64,000 nt of DNA, taken from NCBI RefSeq assembly GCF_002196705.1, contig NZ_NADJ01000032.1, forward strand, positions 62,001 through 126,000. Reading direction: 5' to 3'. Position 1 is the first letter of the stretch, and each line of letters opens with the position of its first letter. Source of the stretch: Desulfosporosinus sp. FKB (GTDB taxonomy: Bacteria; Bacillota; Desulfitobacteriia; Desulfitobacteriales; Desulfitobacteriaceae). Position numbers and translations under genes: made by a program. Below are positions 35,604 to 44,918 of this stretch, one piece after another. The notes under the pieces were generated by a model. That model was not told the DNA's origin. It was given only the letters and a program-made list of their open reading frames with translations, and did not search any database.

Positions 35604-36578
35604 ATGAAAGGAAGAATATTGAGTGGAATGCGTCCGACAGGGGCGTTGCATATTGGGCACTTAAGTGTCATCCAAAACTGGGTTTCCCTGCAGGAAGATT
35701 ATGATTGTTATTTTTCTGTTGTTGATCTGCATGCTTTGACTTCGGGGTATGAAGATAAATTAGACTTCACTCGCCTTCGCCGCGACATTGCTCTGGATTG
35801 GCTCAGCGTAGGTATTAATCCTGAGAAAAGTGCCGTTTTTATTCAGTCTGAGGTCAAAGAACACTCAGAGCTTCATTTGCTTTTATCGATGTTCACTCCT
35901 CTATCATGGTTGGAGCGTGTCCCTACCTACAAAGATCAAATTCAACAATTAAGTATGCAAGGAAAAGATTTGGGGACCTATGGATTCTTAGGCTACCCTC
36001 TTTTAATGGCAGCAGACATCTTAGTTTACAAAGCAAGTGTTGTGCCCGTTGGGGAAGATCAGCTCCCTCATGTTGAGCTTTGCCGGGAGATCGCTCGCCG
36101 GTTTAATTACCTTTATGGTTCAGTATTTCCGGAGCCGAAAGCTCTTGTGGGCAAAGTTCCCTTATTGCCAGGTGTGGACGGCCGTAAGATGAGTAAGAGC
36201 TACCATAATGCTATTTCCCTCACAGCTTCTCCTGAAGAGATTAAGACGCGAGTTCAGCAAATGATTACAGACCCGGCACGCCTTCGCAAAGATGACCCTG
36301 GTCACCCGGATGTATGTATCGTGGATAAATTTCATCAGATTTACACGCCGGAAGTGGCGGAGGTTGAAGAAAATTGCCGGGCAGGAAAAATTGGATGTGT
36401 AGCTTGCAAACGTCTTTTAGCTGAGAATTTGGAGAAGTTACTAAGCCCCTTTAGAGAGCGTCGTGTCTATTGGGAGGAACCGGGCCGGGTGGAAAAGGTC
36501 TTGGAAGAAGGCGCATTGCGTGCTCATGAAGCGGCTGCGGTGACGATGAAAGAAGTTCGAAGTGCCATGGGGCTGTAA
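35604..36578 (+). CDS. trpS: Tryptophan-tRNA ligase
   Basis: The 324-residue class I synthetase has the HIGH-like GALHIGHLS at the N-terminus and KMSKS in DGRKMSKSYHN. No T-box leader is present in the 42 bp upstream, so regulation is not by that route here. It is followed at once by scpA. Confidence 0.97.
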   Translation: MKGRILSGMRPTGALHIGHLSVIQNWVSLQEDYDCYFSVVDLHALTSGYEDKLDFTRLRRDIALDWLSVGINPEKSAVFIQSEVKEHSELHLLLSMFTPLSWLERVPTYKDQIQQLSMQGKDLGTYGFLGYPLLMAADILVYKASVVPVGEDQLPHVELCREIARRFNYLYGSVFPEPKALVGKVPLLPGVDGRKMSKSYHNAISLTASPEEIKTRVQQMITDPARLRKDDPGHPDVCIVDKFHQIYTPEVAEVEENCRAGKIGCVACKRLLAENLEKLLSPFRERRVYWEEPGRVEKVLEEGALRAHEAAAVTMKEVRSAMGL

Positions 36579-37346
36579 ATGGAAAGTGGTAAGAACGGTC
36601 CTCAAATAGAATTGCCCGTTTATCACGGTCCCTTGGATCTGCTCCTGACCTTAATTCAGCAGGAAAAAGTAGATATCTATGATATACCTATTGCTCGCAT
36701 TGCCGATCAGTTTGTCGAAGCAGTCCGAGAAATGGAGTCTTTAGATATGGAAGTAACAACTGAGTTCCTTGTTCTGGCAGCTCAGTTGCTCTTTATGAAG
36801 TCAAGGGAACTTTTGCCAAAACCTGCAAAGAATGGACAAGATCAAGCTGAAGAGGAAGACCTGCGCCAAGAATTGGCTGAAAGGCTTGTGGCATACAGAA
36901 CGTATAAGCAGGCAGCCCAGATGCTGGAAAAAATCGAAATCGCTTCAGGACGTTCCTTTGATCGAGAAATTGATGTGGAGGAATTATTAGTAGACGTCCA
37001 GCCGGAGGATCCGCTCAAAGGGATTTGCTTCGAGGATCTTTGGCGGGCCTTTTGTAAAGTTATTGAGCGAGCTGAAAAAGGGGAAGAAATTCGGGAAGTT
37101 GAGCCGGATGAAATTGCTATCGGTGTTATGCTTGCTGATGTAATGCGGCGAGTGCTTCTCCACCCCAAGGGCCTGCGTTTCACTCACTTATTGCGCAGCG
37201 GATCGCGCATGGAAATTGTTGTTTCTTTTCTTGCATTACTGGAACTGTTGAAAGCGGGTAAAGTTCGTGCTGAACAATCCGCGGTCCTCAGCGATATTAT
37301 GTTATTCCCGACAGAAAAGGCATGGGAATTCATAGAAGAGGAGTAG
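36579..37346 (+). CDS. scpA: Segregation and condensation protein A
   Basis: The 255-residue kleisin subunit of SMC-ScpAB condensin has the N-terminal domain with LPVYHGPLDLLLTLIQQEKVDIYDIPIA and a C-terminal winged helix near ALLELLKAGKV. The ATG follows the trpS stop codon directly. The scpB gene follows after 5 bp. Confidence 0.96.
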   Translation: MESGKNGPQIELPVYHGPLDLLLTLIQQEKVDIYDIPIARIADQFVEAVREMESLDMEVTTEFLVLAAQLLFMKSRELLPKPAKNGQDQAEEEDLRQELAERLVAYRTYKQAAQMLEKIEIASGRSFDREIDVEELLVDVQPEDPLKGICFEDLWRAFCKVIERAEKGEEIREVEPDEIAIGVMLADVMRRVLLHPKGLRFTHLLRSGSRMEIVVSFLALLELLKAGKVRAEQSAVLSDIMLFPTEKAWEFIEEE

Positions 37347-37351
37347 ATAAA

Positions 37352-37915
37352 ATGCTGTTTCGGGAACCGGAAACGGCTGCCTTAGAGGCCTTATTATTTG
37401 TTGCTAAAAATCCGCTGACCTTTGATCTGCTGGAAGAAATTCTTGAGTTAGATCATTCAAAGATTGAGGAACTGCTGAATGAACTGCGAAACCGTTATTC
37501 TGCTGAGGCGTGCGGTTTAATGCTCTTAGAAATTGATGGAGGATTTAAATTGGCAACGAAACCGGAAGTTGCCCGCTATATAGAAACCCTATATAAACAA
37601 CCGGCTCAAACCTTATCGAATGCGGCCTTGGAAGTTCTCTCGATTATTGCCTACAAACAACCCGTTACTCGCGGAGAAGTCGATTTCATTCGAGGGGTTC
37701 AGTCCGATCGAGCCTTGAATACGTTAGTTGAGAAAGGCCTAGTCAAAGAAGTTGGACGTAAAGATGGTCCGGGACGTCCTATTCTTTATGGAACCACGGA
37801 ACAGTTCCTCCTGCATTTTGGTTTGCATTCAATCGATGATTTGCCCAATCTTGAAGTTTTTACTCTGAGTGAACGTGAAGCTGCAAGTACCCTTGAAATA
37901 GACGCTGAAACTTAA
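37352..37915 (+). CDS. scpB: Segregation and condensation protein B
   Basis: The 187-residue protein has two winged-helix domains, recognised by AALEALLFVAKNPLTFDLL and by ALEVLSIIAYKQPVTRGEVDFIRGVQ. The ATG at 37352 follows agaagagga. Partner of ScpA in chromosome condensation. Confidence 0.96.
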   Translation: MLFREPETAALEALLFVAKNPLTFDLLEEILELDHSKIEELLNELRNRYSAEACGLMLLEIDGGFKLATKPEVARYIETLYKQPAQTLSNAALEVLSIIAYKQPVTRGEVDFIRGVQSDRALNTLVEKGLVKEVGRKDGPGRPILYGTTEQFLLHFGLHSIDDLPNLEVFTLSEREAASTLEIDAET

Positions 37916-37964
37916 AATCACGCAGGTTTTTTACTGACCGGGCATGACGATTAGGAGAACTGTA

Positions 37965-38507
37965 ATGAGATTATTTATTGGTATTGATATCCCGGCTGAA
38001 CTAAAACACTTCCTGCTCTCGTTTCAATCAGAACTACGAGGACTGGGAGTCAATGGTTCCTGGAAATCGGCAGATAATTTTCACATTACCTTGGAATTTT
38101 TAGGGGAACTTGATCCTGAAGTAGTACCGATCATTATCGAAAGTATGTCTTTAGCCGCTGAGAACCGTAAGCCATTTAAAATAGATATTGGAGGTTTGGG
38201 CGTCTTTCCCTCATATAAACGGCCACACACTCTGTGGACCGGTGTGGGCGGAAACTTGACGGAATTGAACCAATTGCGGGAGGGGATACATGCTTTACTC
38301 GTAAACAAAAGCTTTACGTTGGAAAGTAAAAAATTCAAACCGCATATCACCTTAGCATCTCGCCCAAACCTTAAGCAAATCGACTTAAGCAGCTTGATGA
38401 TCAAAAAACTGGTTGAATTTACAGTTGAAGAGGTTACTCTTTTTGAAAGCATAGTCCTACAAGGAAAGAGGACTTACAAAAGTTTGAATCATGCAAGGCT
38501 GCAGTGA
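37965..38507 (+). CDS. thpR: RNA 2',3'-cyclic phosphodiesterase
   Basis: The 180-residue 2H phosphoesterase carries both HxTx motifs (FHITLEFLG and PHITLASRP). It starts RLFIGIDIP, typical of ThpR (LigT). The ATG at 37965 is preceded by taggagaac. It opens 2',3'-cyclic phosphates to 2'-phosphates. Confidence 0.92.
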   Translation: MRLFIGIDIPAELKHFLLSFQSELRGLGVNGSWKSADNFHITLEFLGELDPEVVPIIIESMSLAAENRKPFKIDIGGLGVFPSYKRPHTLWTGVGGNLTELNQLREGIHALLVNKSFTLESKKFKPHITLASRPNLKQIDLSSLMIKKLVEFTVEEVTLFESIVLQGKRTYKSLNHARLQ

Positions 38508-38536
38508 GTGAGTGAATAAAGGGGCCAATATAAGAA

Positions 38537-40378
38537 ATGAGTATTTTGTTTTGCCGGGATTGCGGTGTTGATGTTTCTGGAGATCCGTTGTTTAGACAGG
38601 TGAGTTTTGCGCTGGAAAATGGAGAAAAGGCGGCTTTAGTAGGCCCTAATGGTGCAGGAAAAACGACGTTGATTAGAGCGTGTTTAGGAGAAGTTCGTCT
38701 CGAAAGCGGCGAGACTCAAATTTTTGGCACATATGGCTACCTTCCGCAAATACCCATTATCGAGGAAGAAGGGAACGTATTTCAGTGTATGCTCCAAGAA
38801 AGAGCTGATTTGCTGGAAATGCAGAAACAACTCCGGGATTTAGAACAGAAAATGGCGCATACCCCTAGTGATAAAATCATGGAACAATACGCCATGTTGA
38901 CGGAACGTTTTGAACGTCAGGGCGGATATGCTTTAGAAGCTTTAATTCGGAGGATTTTGGCCGGACTGGGTCTTGAAGGTGAAGCTAATACCCTCGTTCA
39001 GTCCTTGAGCGGAGGTCAGAAAACGAGATTAGCTTTGTCTAAACTCTTACTTCGCTCTCCGGAACTCTTGATCTTAGATGAACCTACAAATCATCTGGAT
39101 GTTGCGGCTTTAGAATGGTTGGAAGGGTACTTGCGGGATTATCCAGGGGCCCTTCTTATCGTTTCCCATGATCGGTATTTTTTGGATCGTACTGTCTCAA
39201 GGGTCTTTTGCCTGGAAAATGGTAAATTAAAAAGTTACACTGGGAATTATTCCGAATTTGAACTGCAGCGTGCCATAGAAAGCAAAACGATCGGTCGCGA
39301 AGCAGAACGGTTGGAAAAAAAGATTGCCAAACTTGAAGAATATGTCCGCAGAAATAAAGCAGGAGTTAATTCAAAGCAAGCCCGCGGACGGGAAAGTCAG
39401 CTGAATAAGCTAAAGCCTATCGCTGTAGAGCACTCTGACCATAAGCTTTCAATTTCCCTAGGAAATGCAGGCCGCAGCGGGGATCGAGTATTGCTTTTGG
39501 AAGATGTTACGATTAACTTTGAGAATAGAACTTTGTTTCAGCATGTTCAATTGGACCTCCGGCGCGGGGACAAAGTCGCTTTATTGGGTAAAAATGGGGT
39601 GGGAAAAACTACACTTTTAAAAGGAATTCTGCGCCAAATTCCCTGCCAAGGAACTATTCGGTTAGGGGCTAATGTTAAAGTAGCCTACTATTCTCAAGAA
39701 CATGAGAACTTAGGCAACGCTGGGACTGTAATGGACGAAATCCGTACTGTCTCAAATTTAAAGGACCCGGAAATTAGAAATCTTCTGGCTCGGTATGGCT
39801 TTAGAAACGACGATGTTTTTAAGCTTGCAGCTGTACTAAGCGGAGGTGAAAAAAGCCGCTTGGCCTTATGTAAATTATTCCTGGAACAGGGAAATTTGTT
39901 GTTGCTGGACGAACCAACAAATCACTTGGATATGGACACTCGAGGTTTGTTGGAAGAAGCGTTGCAGGAATACGAAGGTACGGTCCTTGTCGTCTCCCAT
40001 GATCGTTACTTTTTAGATAAGGTGGTTCAAAAGATTGCGGAATTAACCCCTCAGGGTCTGACAATATTCGAGGGTGATTATACAAACTATCGGGAATCAA
40101 AACAAGAAGAAGACTCCTTCGTTGTTACGAAGGAAAAAAATGTTAGGTCCGGCTCTCAAGAGCAGCAAGAAAACCGTAATCTAGCGCGTGAGAAAAAGCG
40201 GCTTAAACAATTAGAGAAAGATATAGAAGAGTTAGAAGAAACACTTGGGAGGCTAGAAGGTGAACTTGCTTCTGCCGGGAACAATTATGAATTGGCAATG
40301 AGCCTTCATGAGGACTATGAAAGGGTGAAAAAACATAGGGATAGTGTACTGGAGGAATGGATCGCGGGGAGCGATTGA
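38537..40378 (+). CDS. ABC-F family ATPase
   Basis: The protein has 613 residues and two ABC domains with Walker A GPNGAGKTT and GKNGVGKTT, signatures LSGGQKTR and LSGGEKSR, and Walker B LLILDEPTNHLD and LLLLDEPTNHLD. A linker lies between them, a charged C-terminal coiled coil spans about 530-610, and there is no membrane domain. This is a ribosome-associated ABC-F protein (Uup/YdiF-like). Antibiotic resistance is not implied by the sequence alone. Confidence 0.92.
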   Translation: MSILFCRDCGVDVSGDPLFRQVSFALENGEKAALVGPNGAGKTTLIRACLGEVRLESGETQIFGTYGYLPQIPIIEEEGNVFQCMLQERADLLEMQKQLRDLEQKMAHTPSDKIMEQYAMLTERFERQGGYALEALIRRILAGLGLEGEANTLVQSLSGGQKTRLALSKLLLRSPELLILDEPTNHLDVAALEWLEGYLRDYPGALLIVSHDRYFLDRTVSRVFCLENGKLKSYTGNYSEFELQRAIESKTIGREAERLEKKIAKLEEYVRRNKAGVNSKQARGRESQLNKLKPIAVEHSDHKLSISLGNAGRSGDRVLLLEDVTINFENRTLFQHVQLDLRRGDKVALLGKNGVGKTTLLKGILRQIPCQGTIRLGANVKVAYYSQEHENLGNAGTVMDEIRTVSNLKDPEIRNLLARYGFRNDDVFKLAAVLSGGEKSRLALCKLFLEQGNLLLLDEPTNHLDMDTRGLLEEALQEYEGTVLVVSHDRYFLDKVVQKIAELTPQGLTIFEGDYTNYRESKQEEDSFVVTKEKNVRSGSQEQQENRNLAREKKRLKQLEKDIEELEETLGRLEGELASAGNNYELAMSLHEDYERVKKHRDSVLEEWIAGSD

Positions 40379-40441
40379 TTTCACCAATTAACCCATCTGC
40401 CCATATATTATCCTGAAGTCGCAAGGTGGAGGGATACATAT

Positions 40442-41101
40442 ATGGGAGTAGCTTTACTTATGGCTGTAGCATTAAGCTTAGATGGCTTTGGGGTCGGTTT
40501 GGCATATGGACTGCGCCGTATTCGCATACCGTTTGGTTCATTAATCGTTATAGCCATGTGTACTGTTTTGGCTATGGGTATATCGATGCTCTTTGGAAGT
40601 ATCGTTAAACTTTGGCTCACCTTTTTTCCGGCAAGGATGTTGGGGGCTCTGATTTTATTGGCTCTGGGAGTTTTTCAGCTGGGCAGAGCAATAATCAATC
40701 GTAATCATGAGCAATTGCCTGAGGCAGTTCCAGCGATAGCTGTTATTGAGGAAAAACCTGCCGCAGAACCGGAGTTTCGCTTTCAATTGGAATTTTTAGG
40801 ATTTGTGATCCAAGTACTTAAGACTCCGCAAATTGCTGATGTGGACGGGTCAGGCGGAATCAGTCTCAAAGAGAGTTTTTTGTTGGGAAGTGCCTTGGCT
40901 ATGGATGCTTTTGCCAGTGGTATTGGAGCCGCAATGGCAGGAATGACAGTGTCTGTTATTGGCGTTGTTGCTTTGACCCAGATTTTTATGTTATGTTTAG
41001 GCCAGCAAATGGCCGGCAAAGTCCCTGAGAATTGGATCAGCAAAGCAGAATTTTTGCCGGGGACTGTTTTAATCCTAGTCGGATTGGGCAAATTGATTTG
41101 A
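40442..41101 (+). CDS. ytaF: Sporulation membrane protein YtaF (MntP-like)
   Basis: The 219-residue protein has two related halves of three membrane segments each, with LLMAVALSLDGFGVGLAYGL and FLLGSALAMDAFASGIGAAM, separated by a polar loop. These repeats are shared with manganese exporter MntP. In Bacillus ytaF is next to the coaE cluster, as here. The sporulation role is by family name only. Confidence 0.88.
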   Translation: MGVALLMAVALSLDGFGVGLAYGLRRIRIPFGSLIVIAMCTVLAMGISMLFGSIVKLWLTFFPARMLGALILLALGVFQLGRAIINRNHEQLPEAVPAIAVIEEKPAAEPEFRFQLEFLGFVIQVLKTPQIADVDGSGGISLKESFLLGSALAMDAFASGIGAAMAGMTVSVIGVVALTQIFMLCLGQQMAGKVPENWISKAEFLPGTVLILVGLGKLI

Positions 41102-41112
41102 GGTGAGCTTTT

Positions 41113-41724
41113 TTGTTAACAATCGGCTTGACTGGTGGTATTGGCAGCGGAAAGTCAACAGTTTCTCAGTGGTTTGAAACCCAGGGGGTTTCGATAGTTG
41201 ACGCGGATAAAACCGTACACCGTTTGTTAGAATCGGATGTTAACTTAATTTCGAAGCTAGTAGAAACGTTTGGCCCTGAAATCACGGGGAACCAAGGGGA
41301 AATTGAGCGCAGGAAACTGGGAAAATTGGTATTTGATGACAAACAAGCCCGAAACGCTCTTGAAGAACTTATTCATCCTCGAGTACTTGCAACTATGAAG
41401 AATGAACGAGAAAATCTGGAAAATTCGGGCGCAAAGGTTTGTGTGTGGGACGTTCCTTTGCTTTTTGAAACAGGATTTGAACAATATGTTGATCAAATTT
41501 GGGTTGTCTGGGTACCTCGAGATATACAGCTTCAACGTGTGCTTAAGCGAGACAATTTAAGCCTTGGTGAAGCAGAAGCCCGAATTTCTGCCCAGGGATC
41601 GTTAGATGAAAAACGCCGGCGAGCCCATGTTGTCATTGATAATTCTGGAACTATCCAGGCAACGATAGAACAACTAAGAGAAGCTTGGAAAGAAATAAAA
41701 GAAACATATTTAAGAGGAAACTAG
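41113..41724 (+). CDS. coaE: Dephospho-CoA kinase
   Basis: The 203-residue P-loop kinase has Walker A GLTGGIGSGKST, the DADKTVH motif, and HPRVLATMKNERENLE with VWDVPLLFETG. It performs the last step of CoA synthesis. The TTG start is preceded by gaggtgagc. Confidence 0.96.
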   Translation: MLTIGLTGGIGSGKSTVSQWFETQGVSIVDADKTVHRLLESDVNLISKLVETFGPEITGNQGEIERRKLGKLVFDDKQARNALEELIHPRVLATMKNERENLENSGAKVCVWDVPLLFETGFEQYVDQIWVVWVPRDIQLQRVLKRDNLSLGEAEARISAQGSLDEKRRRAHVVIDNSGTIQATIEQLREAWKEIKETYLRGN

Positions 41725-41766
41725 GATATATTCATGTAACAGTCCTAATCGAGATGAGGAGATGCG

Positions 41767-42345
41767 ATGCTTAAAATGAAGGAAAGGATCAGAGCAAGCA
41801 AAAGGCTTCTTCTGGTCTTAATAGTCGTAATCCTTATAGGCTTTGGCCTATTGAACATACCGTCGTTTGAAAGAATTCTTTATCCCTACCCTAATCAAAA
41901 AATTGTGGAAAAATATGCAGCCGAATATGGTGTTGATCCTTTGCTCGTAGTTGCTATTATTAGGGAGGAAAGTAAGTTTCTTCCTCAATCCCAATCTCAT
42001 AAAGGTGCTGTAGGCTTAATGCAGCTAATGCCTAGCACTGCCCAATCAATTGCTGAAAGCCTGGGAGATAAAAGTTATTCCAATGAAGATCTTATTAAGC
42101 CGGAGAAAAATATTCAGTATGGAACTTGGTATCTAGCCAGCTTGGAGAAGGTTTTTGACAATAATCTTGTTCTTGTGATTGCCGCCTATAATGGGGGCAG
42201 AGGACATGTTCAGGAATGGATGGAATCCGGGCAGATCGATCCTAATAATGTCCGGCAAGAAGACATTCCCTTTAAAGAGACCAGGGATTACGTGGGACGT
42301 GTCTTGAAAAGTTATCAAAAATATATTAAACTTTACCGTACATAA
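41767..42345 (+). CDS. Lytic transglycosylase, SLT domain
   Basis: The 192-residue protein has an N-terminal membrane anchor (about 14-32). The SLT fold has the catalytic Glu in AIIREESKFLPQSQSHKGAVGLMQLMPSTA, and later NIQYGTWYLASL and AAYNGGRGHVQEW. It cleaves peptidoglycan outside the cell. Position after coaE matches many Clostridia. Confidence 0.93.
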   Translation: MLKMKERIRASKRLLLVLIVVILIGFGLLNIPSFERILYPYPNQKIVEKYAAEYGVDPLLVVAIIREESKFLPQSQSHKGAVGLMQLMPSTAQSIAESLGDKSYSNEDLIKPEKNIQYGTWYLASLEKVFDNNLVLVIAAYNGGRGHVQEWMESGQIDPNNVRQEDIPFKETRDYVGRVLKSYQKYIKLYRT

Positions 42346-42400
42346 TTTTCTGCAGCTGATAGGAGATTTCATGACGAGAAGGAAATGAGGAGAAACTACC

Positions 42401-42679
42401 GTGAAAGATGTGGACCAAACGGATACCAAAAAAATTATTACTCGACTTAAAACGGTGCGGGGTCATATTTCAGGGGTTGAGCGGATGATTGAAGAAGATA
42501 AACCCTGTGAGGATATACTATTGCAGCTCGTTGCTATCCGTTCGGCCGTCCAGAAAGTATCAGTGATTGTTGCTCAGCATTATGCTAATTCCTGCCTGGT
42601 TGATGCCCTCGATAAAGGAGAAAATCGTCAAGAGGTTTTAAGTAAAGCCATTGAAACCCTAATGAAATTGAATCAGTAA
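42401..42679 (+). CDS. CsoR/CstR-family repressor, probably a persulfide (CstR-type) sensor
   Basis: The 92-residue DUF156 protein has Cys36 and Cys65 at the two conserved positions, 29 residues apart as in both CsoR and CstR. The copper-ligand His expected at 61 is Tyr, although His is present at 60. Loss of the His ligand is what separates persulfide-sensing CstR from copper-sensing CsoR, so a sulfur sensor is favoured, by inference. Palindromes of the ACCCC...GGGGT class occur in two promoters nearby (47032-47049 and 56959-56975). A strong terminator follows. The GTG start follows atgaggaga. Confidence 0.78.
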   Translation: MKDVDQTDTKKIITRLKTVRGHISGVERMIEEDKPCEDILLQLVAIRSAVQKVSVIVAQHYANSCLVDALDKGENRQEVLSKAIETLMKLNQ

Positions 42680-42699
42680 TTACACCAGCAAATCATGCA

Positions 42700-42737
42700 G
42701 CCACCGGAAACTTGAGACTTCCGGTGGCTTATTTTTT
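42700..42737 (+). terminator. Intrinsic terminator after the CsoR/CstR gene
   Basis: gccaccggaa pairs with ttccggtggc, followed by ttattttttgg. Confidence 0.9.
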
Positions 42738-42818
42738 GGGGATAAACTCTTATACTTGATTATTCCAACGATTGTGGCTATACTGTAATTGAGCATATGC
42801 CCAAAAGGAGCTGATACA

Positions 42819-43301
42819 ATGTCAAGACGGCGTTGTTGCGGCCGAATTGATGAGACAATAGCTTGCCAAACGTTTATTCCTCAAGGATATTCACGTTGGC
42901 CGGAAGTATCAATCCAGCTTGAAGAACTTGAAGCCGTTCGTCTCAAAGACAAATTAGGCCTGGATCAAATTGAATGTGCAGCATCTATGGGAGTTTCCAG
43001 AGCTACGTTTCAGCGAATCCTTGGAGCAGCTAGAGAGAAAATTGCCACTGCCTTGTTAGAAGGCAGGCCCATCATTATTCAAGGGGGTAATTATACTGTA
43101 AAAAATAGGGTTTTCGAGTGTCTTCATTGTCAACATATCTGGGAGGAAAAACCTTGTTCTGCGGGTGGTAAGCATGGCTATGAAATAGTCTGCCCGAAGT
43201 GTGGCAACCTGGAGAAAATGCGTTTAGACAATGGGATCAAACGTCCTTGCGGCAGTCACTTAAGAAAGAAAAGCAGCAGTGATTGTTGTGAAGAAACTTA
43301 A
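42819..43301 (+). CDS. DUF134 domain protein (HTH and zinc-ribbon)
   Basis: The 160-residue protein begins SRRRCCGRID, typical of DUF134. It has a sigma-70 region-4-like HTH (LDQIECAASMGVSRATFQRIL), then an extended Cys-rich part (CLHCQHIWEEKPC ... CPKCGN) resembling a zinc ribbon, and ends with CC. DUF134 genes usually accompany NifX-like and Mrp genes, as here. DNA binding is likely but the target is unknown. The ATG follows aaaggagc. Confidence 0.88.
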   Translation: MSRRRCCGRIDETIACQTFIPQGYSRWPEVSIQLEELEAVRLKDKLGLDQIECAASMGVSRATFQRILGAAREKIATALLEGRPIIIQGGNYTVKNRVFECLHCQHIWEEKPCSAGGKHGYEIVCPKCGNLEKMRLDNGIKRPCGSHLRKKSSSDCCEET

Positions 43302-43330
43302 AAAGGGAATAATTAAAGGAGGTTATTTTT

Positions 43331-43705
43331 ATGGCGAAAAAGATTGCGATTCCGACAGATGGTGAGGTTTTAGACGCCCACTTTGGACGGGCTGCAGGGT
43401 TTACGGTCTTTGAAATTGAGGGGCAAACCGCACGCCTGGTTGAAAAACTCAGCGCAACAGGTCTTCAGCACCAGCATGAGGGACTTGCCAATATGTTTAA
43501 GAACAAAGGAGTAGAAGTTCTCGTTTGTGGCGGGATCGGCGGGGGAATGATCAACGGCCTTAATGCTGTAGGATTAGAAGTCGTCTCAGGAGCTTCAGGG
43601 AGAGTTGTTGATGTTGCTCAAGCCTATGCGGAGGGTAAAATTGTAAGCACCGGATCCGTATGCCAACATGACCACGAACACGAACACAATCATACCTGCC
43701 ACTAA
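43331..43705 (+). CDS. NifX/NifB-like dinitrogenase cofactor-binding domain protein
   Basis: The 124-residue protein has the fold of the iron-molybdenum cofactor-binding family: KIAIPTDGEVLDAHFGRAAGF, ATGLQHQHEGLANMFKNKGV and VLVCGGIGGGMINGL. A His-rich C-terminus (QHDHEHEHNHTCH) suggests metal binding. No nitrogenase genes are nearby, so a general Fe-S or metal-carrier role with the adjacent Mrp protein is more likely. Confidence 0.88.
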   Translation: MAKKIAIPTDGEVLDAHFGRAAGFTVFEIEGQTARLVEKLSATGLQHQHEGLANMFKNKGVEVLVCGGIGGGMINGLNAVGLEVVSGASGRVVDVAQAYAEGKIVSTGSVCQHDHEHEHNHTCH

Positions 43706-43818
43706 GTTAAGGATCTGCCAATATTGGACAAACTTGACAAAGCAAGAATCAGGGGAGTAAGATGAACTCGGATTACCCATTTGCAGGGTAATTTATGATA
43801 GGAAAGGGAGGCTGTACC

Positions 43819-44673
43819 GTGAGTGAAGCGTGTAATAGCTGTTCTGCAGCAGGAACTTGTACGGGAGATAGTTGTTCCAATGAACCAAAATTGACAGAGG
43901 CTCAAAAAGCCAGCCATATTGACAAGATTATTGCTGTTATGAGCGGCAAAGGCGGCGTTGGTAAATCTTCTGTGACGAGCATGTTAGCTGTGAGCCTAAT
44001 GCGTCAAGGCTACAAAGTCGGGATCTTAGATGCTGATATTACAGGACCAAGTGTCCCGAGAATTTTTGGGGTTACAGGCAGAGCAGGTGTAAGTAAGACA
44101 GGAATTCTTGCTCCTCAGAGCCGTGGTGGGATTAAACTCATGTCGCTGAATCTTATGATAGAAACAGAAGATGATCCTGTTATTTTAAGAGGACCACTCA
44201 TCACTCAAATTGTTAATCAGTTTTATACTGAAGTTGTCTGGGGCGACTTGGATTACCTCTTGATTGATTTGCCTCCGGGTACCGGAGATGTTCCTATTAC
44301 AGTCTTCCAATCATTACCTGTCGATGGGGTTGTTATGGTAACAAGTCCTCAATCATTAGCAAATATGGTAGTTCGCAAAGCCATTAAAATGGTGCGAAAC
44401 TATAAACCTCCCATTTACGGCTTGATCGAAAATATGGCCTATGTACAATGTTCAGATTGTAATCATCGCATGGAGGTTTTTGGGAAGCCTCAAGGTAAGG
44501 ATGAAGCTGAACGAACGAATATTCCATTTTTAGGTGAGCTTCCTCTGGATCCCACTTTAGCACAATTATCGGATGCCGGTAAGGTTGAAGATTATCAATC
44601 ACCTGTGTTTGACCAAATAGCGAAACGCTTAGCTGAAGAAATCAAAAACCATAGTGGTGAAAAGTTAGCCTAA
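43819..44673 (+). CDS. Mrp/NBP35-type Fe-S cluster carrier ATPase
   Basis: The 284-residue P-loop protein has the deviant Walker A MSGKGGVGKSS, DADITGPSVPRIFG, and DLPPGTGD. Its N-terminus carries CNSCSAAGTCTGDSC, and a CSDC pair lies further on (about 217-220), both likely cluster ligands. The GTG start follows aaagggagg; the longer frame upstream is not used. It delivers Fe-S clusters to apoproteins in related systems. A structured repeat follows directly. Confidence 0.9.
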   Translation: MSEACNSCSAAGTCTGDSCSNEPKLTEAQKASHIDKIIAVMSGKGGVGKSSVTSMLAVSLMRQGYKVGILDADITGPSVPRIFGVTGRAGVSKTGILAPQSRGGIKLMSLNLMIETEDDPVILRGPLITQIVNQFYTEVVWGDLDYLLIDLPPGTGDVPITVFQSLPVDGVVMVTSPQSLANMVVRKAIKMVRNYKPPIYGLIENMAYVQCSDCNHRMEVFGKPQGKDEAERTNIPFLGELPLDPTLAQLSDAGKVEDYQSPVFDQIAKRLAEEIKNHSGEKLA

Positions 44674-44675
44674 TA

Positions 44676-44866
44676 TGAGTGAACTCGCTTACGCTAAAGC
44701 TGAACATCGGGGCTTCAGATACAATAATGTCCAGTGGACATTATTTGCCGAGCCGCCTTTCCCAATAGGAATACTTAGCGGCGAAGGAGGACTCTACCCC
44801 ACCTGAAGTTTACGAAGGACCCCACACCCCCACTTATAGAAGTGGGGGTCTTAAAAACTGGATAAA
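44676..44866 (+). repeat. Structured repeat element, copy B
   Basis: It contains gctaaagctgaacatcgggg, then a cttcag/ctgaag stem that replaces cttcgg/ccgaag of copies A and C by compensatory change. An inner perfect hairpin aataatgtcc-agt-ggacattatt and a terminal cccccactt/aagtggggg hairpin lead into gtctt...ctggataaa. The longest copy (about 190 bp), lying right after mrp. With the terminator and the repeat that follow it accounts for the 312-bp gap up to 44985; no gene is seen there. Confidence 0.6.
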
Positions 44867-44915
44867 AAGGCCAAGGCTTACCCTCAGGACAAGCCTTGGC
44901 CTTTGTTTTATTTCA
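44867..44915 (+). terminator. Strong intrinsic terminator
   Basis: aaggccaaggctt pairs with aagccttggcctt, followed by tgttttattt. It ends transcription from mrp and copy B. Confidence 0.9.
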
Positions 44916-44918
44916 CCA

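Noticed and set aside
36842-37183. Minus-strand open frame of 113 codons inside scpA
   Set aside because: Antisense to scpA; Ser/Arg-rich composition typical of a shadow frame.
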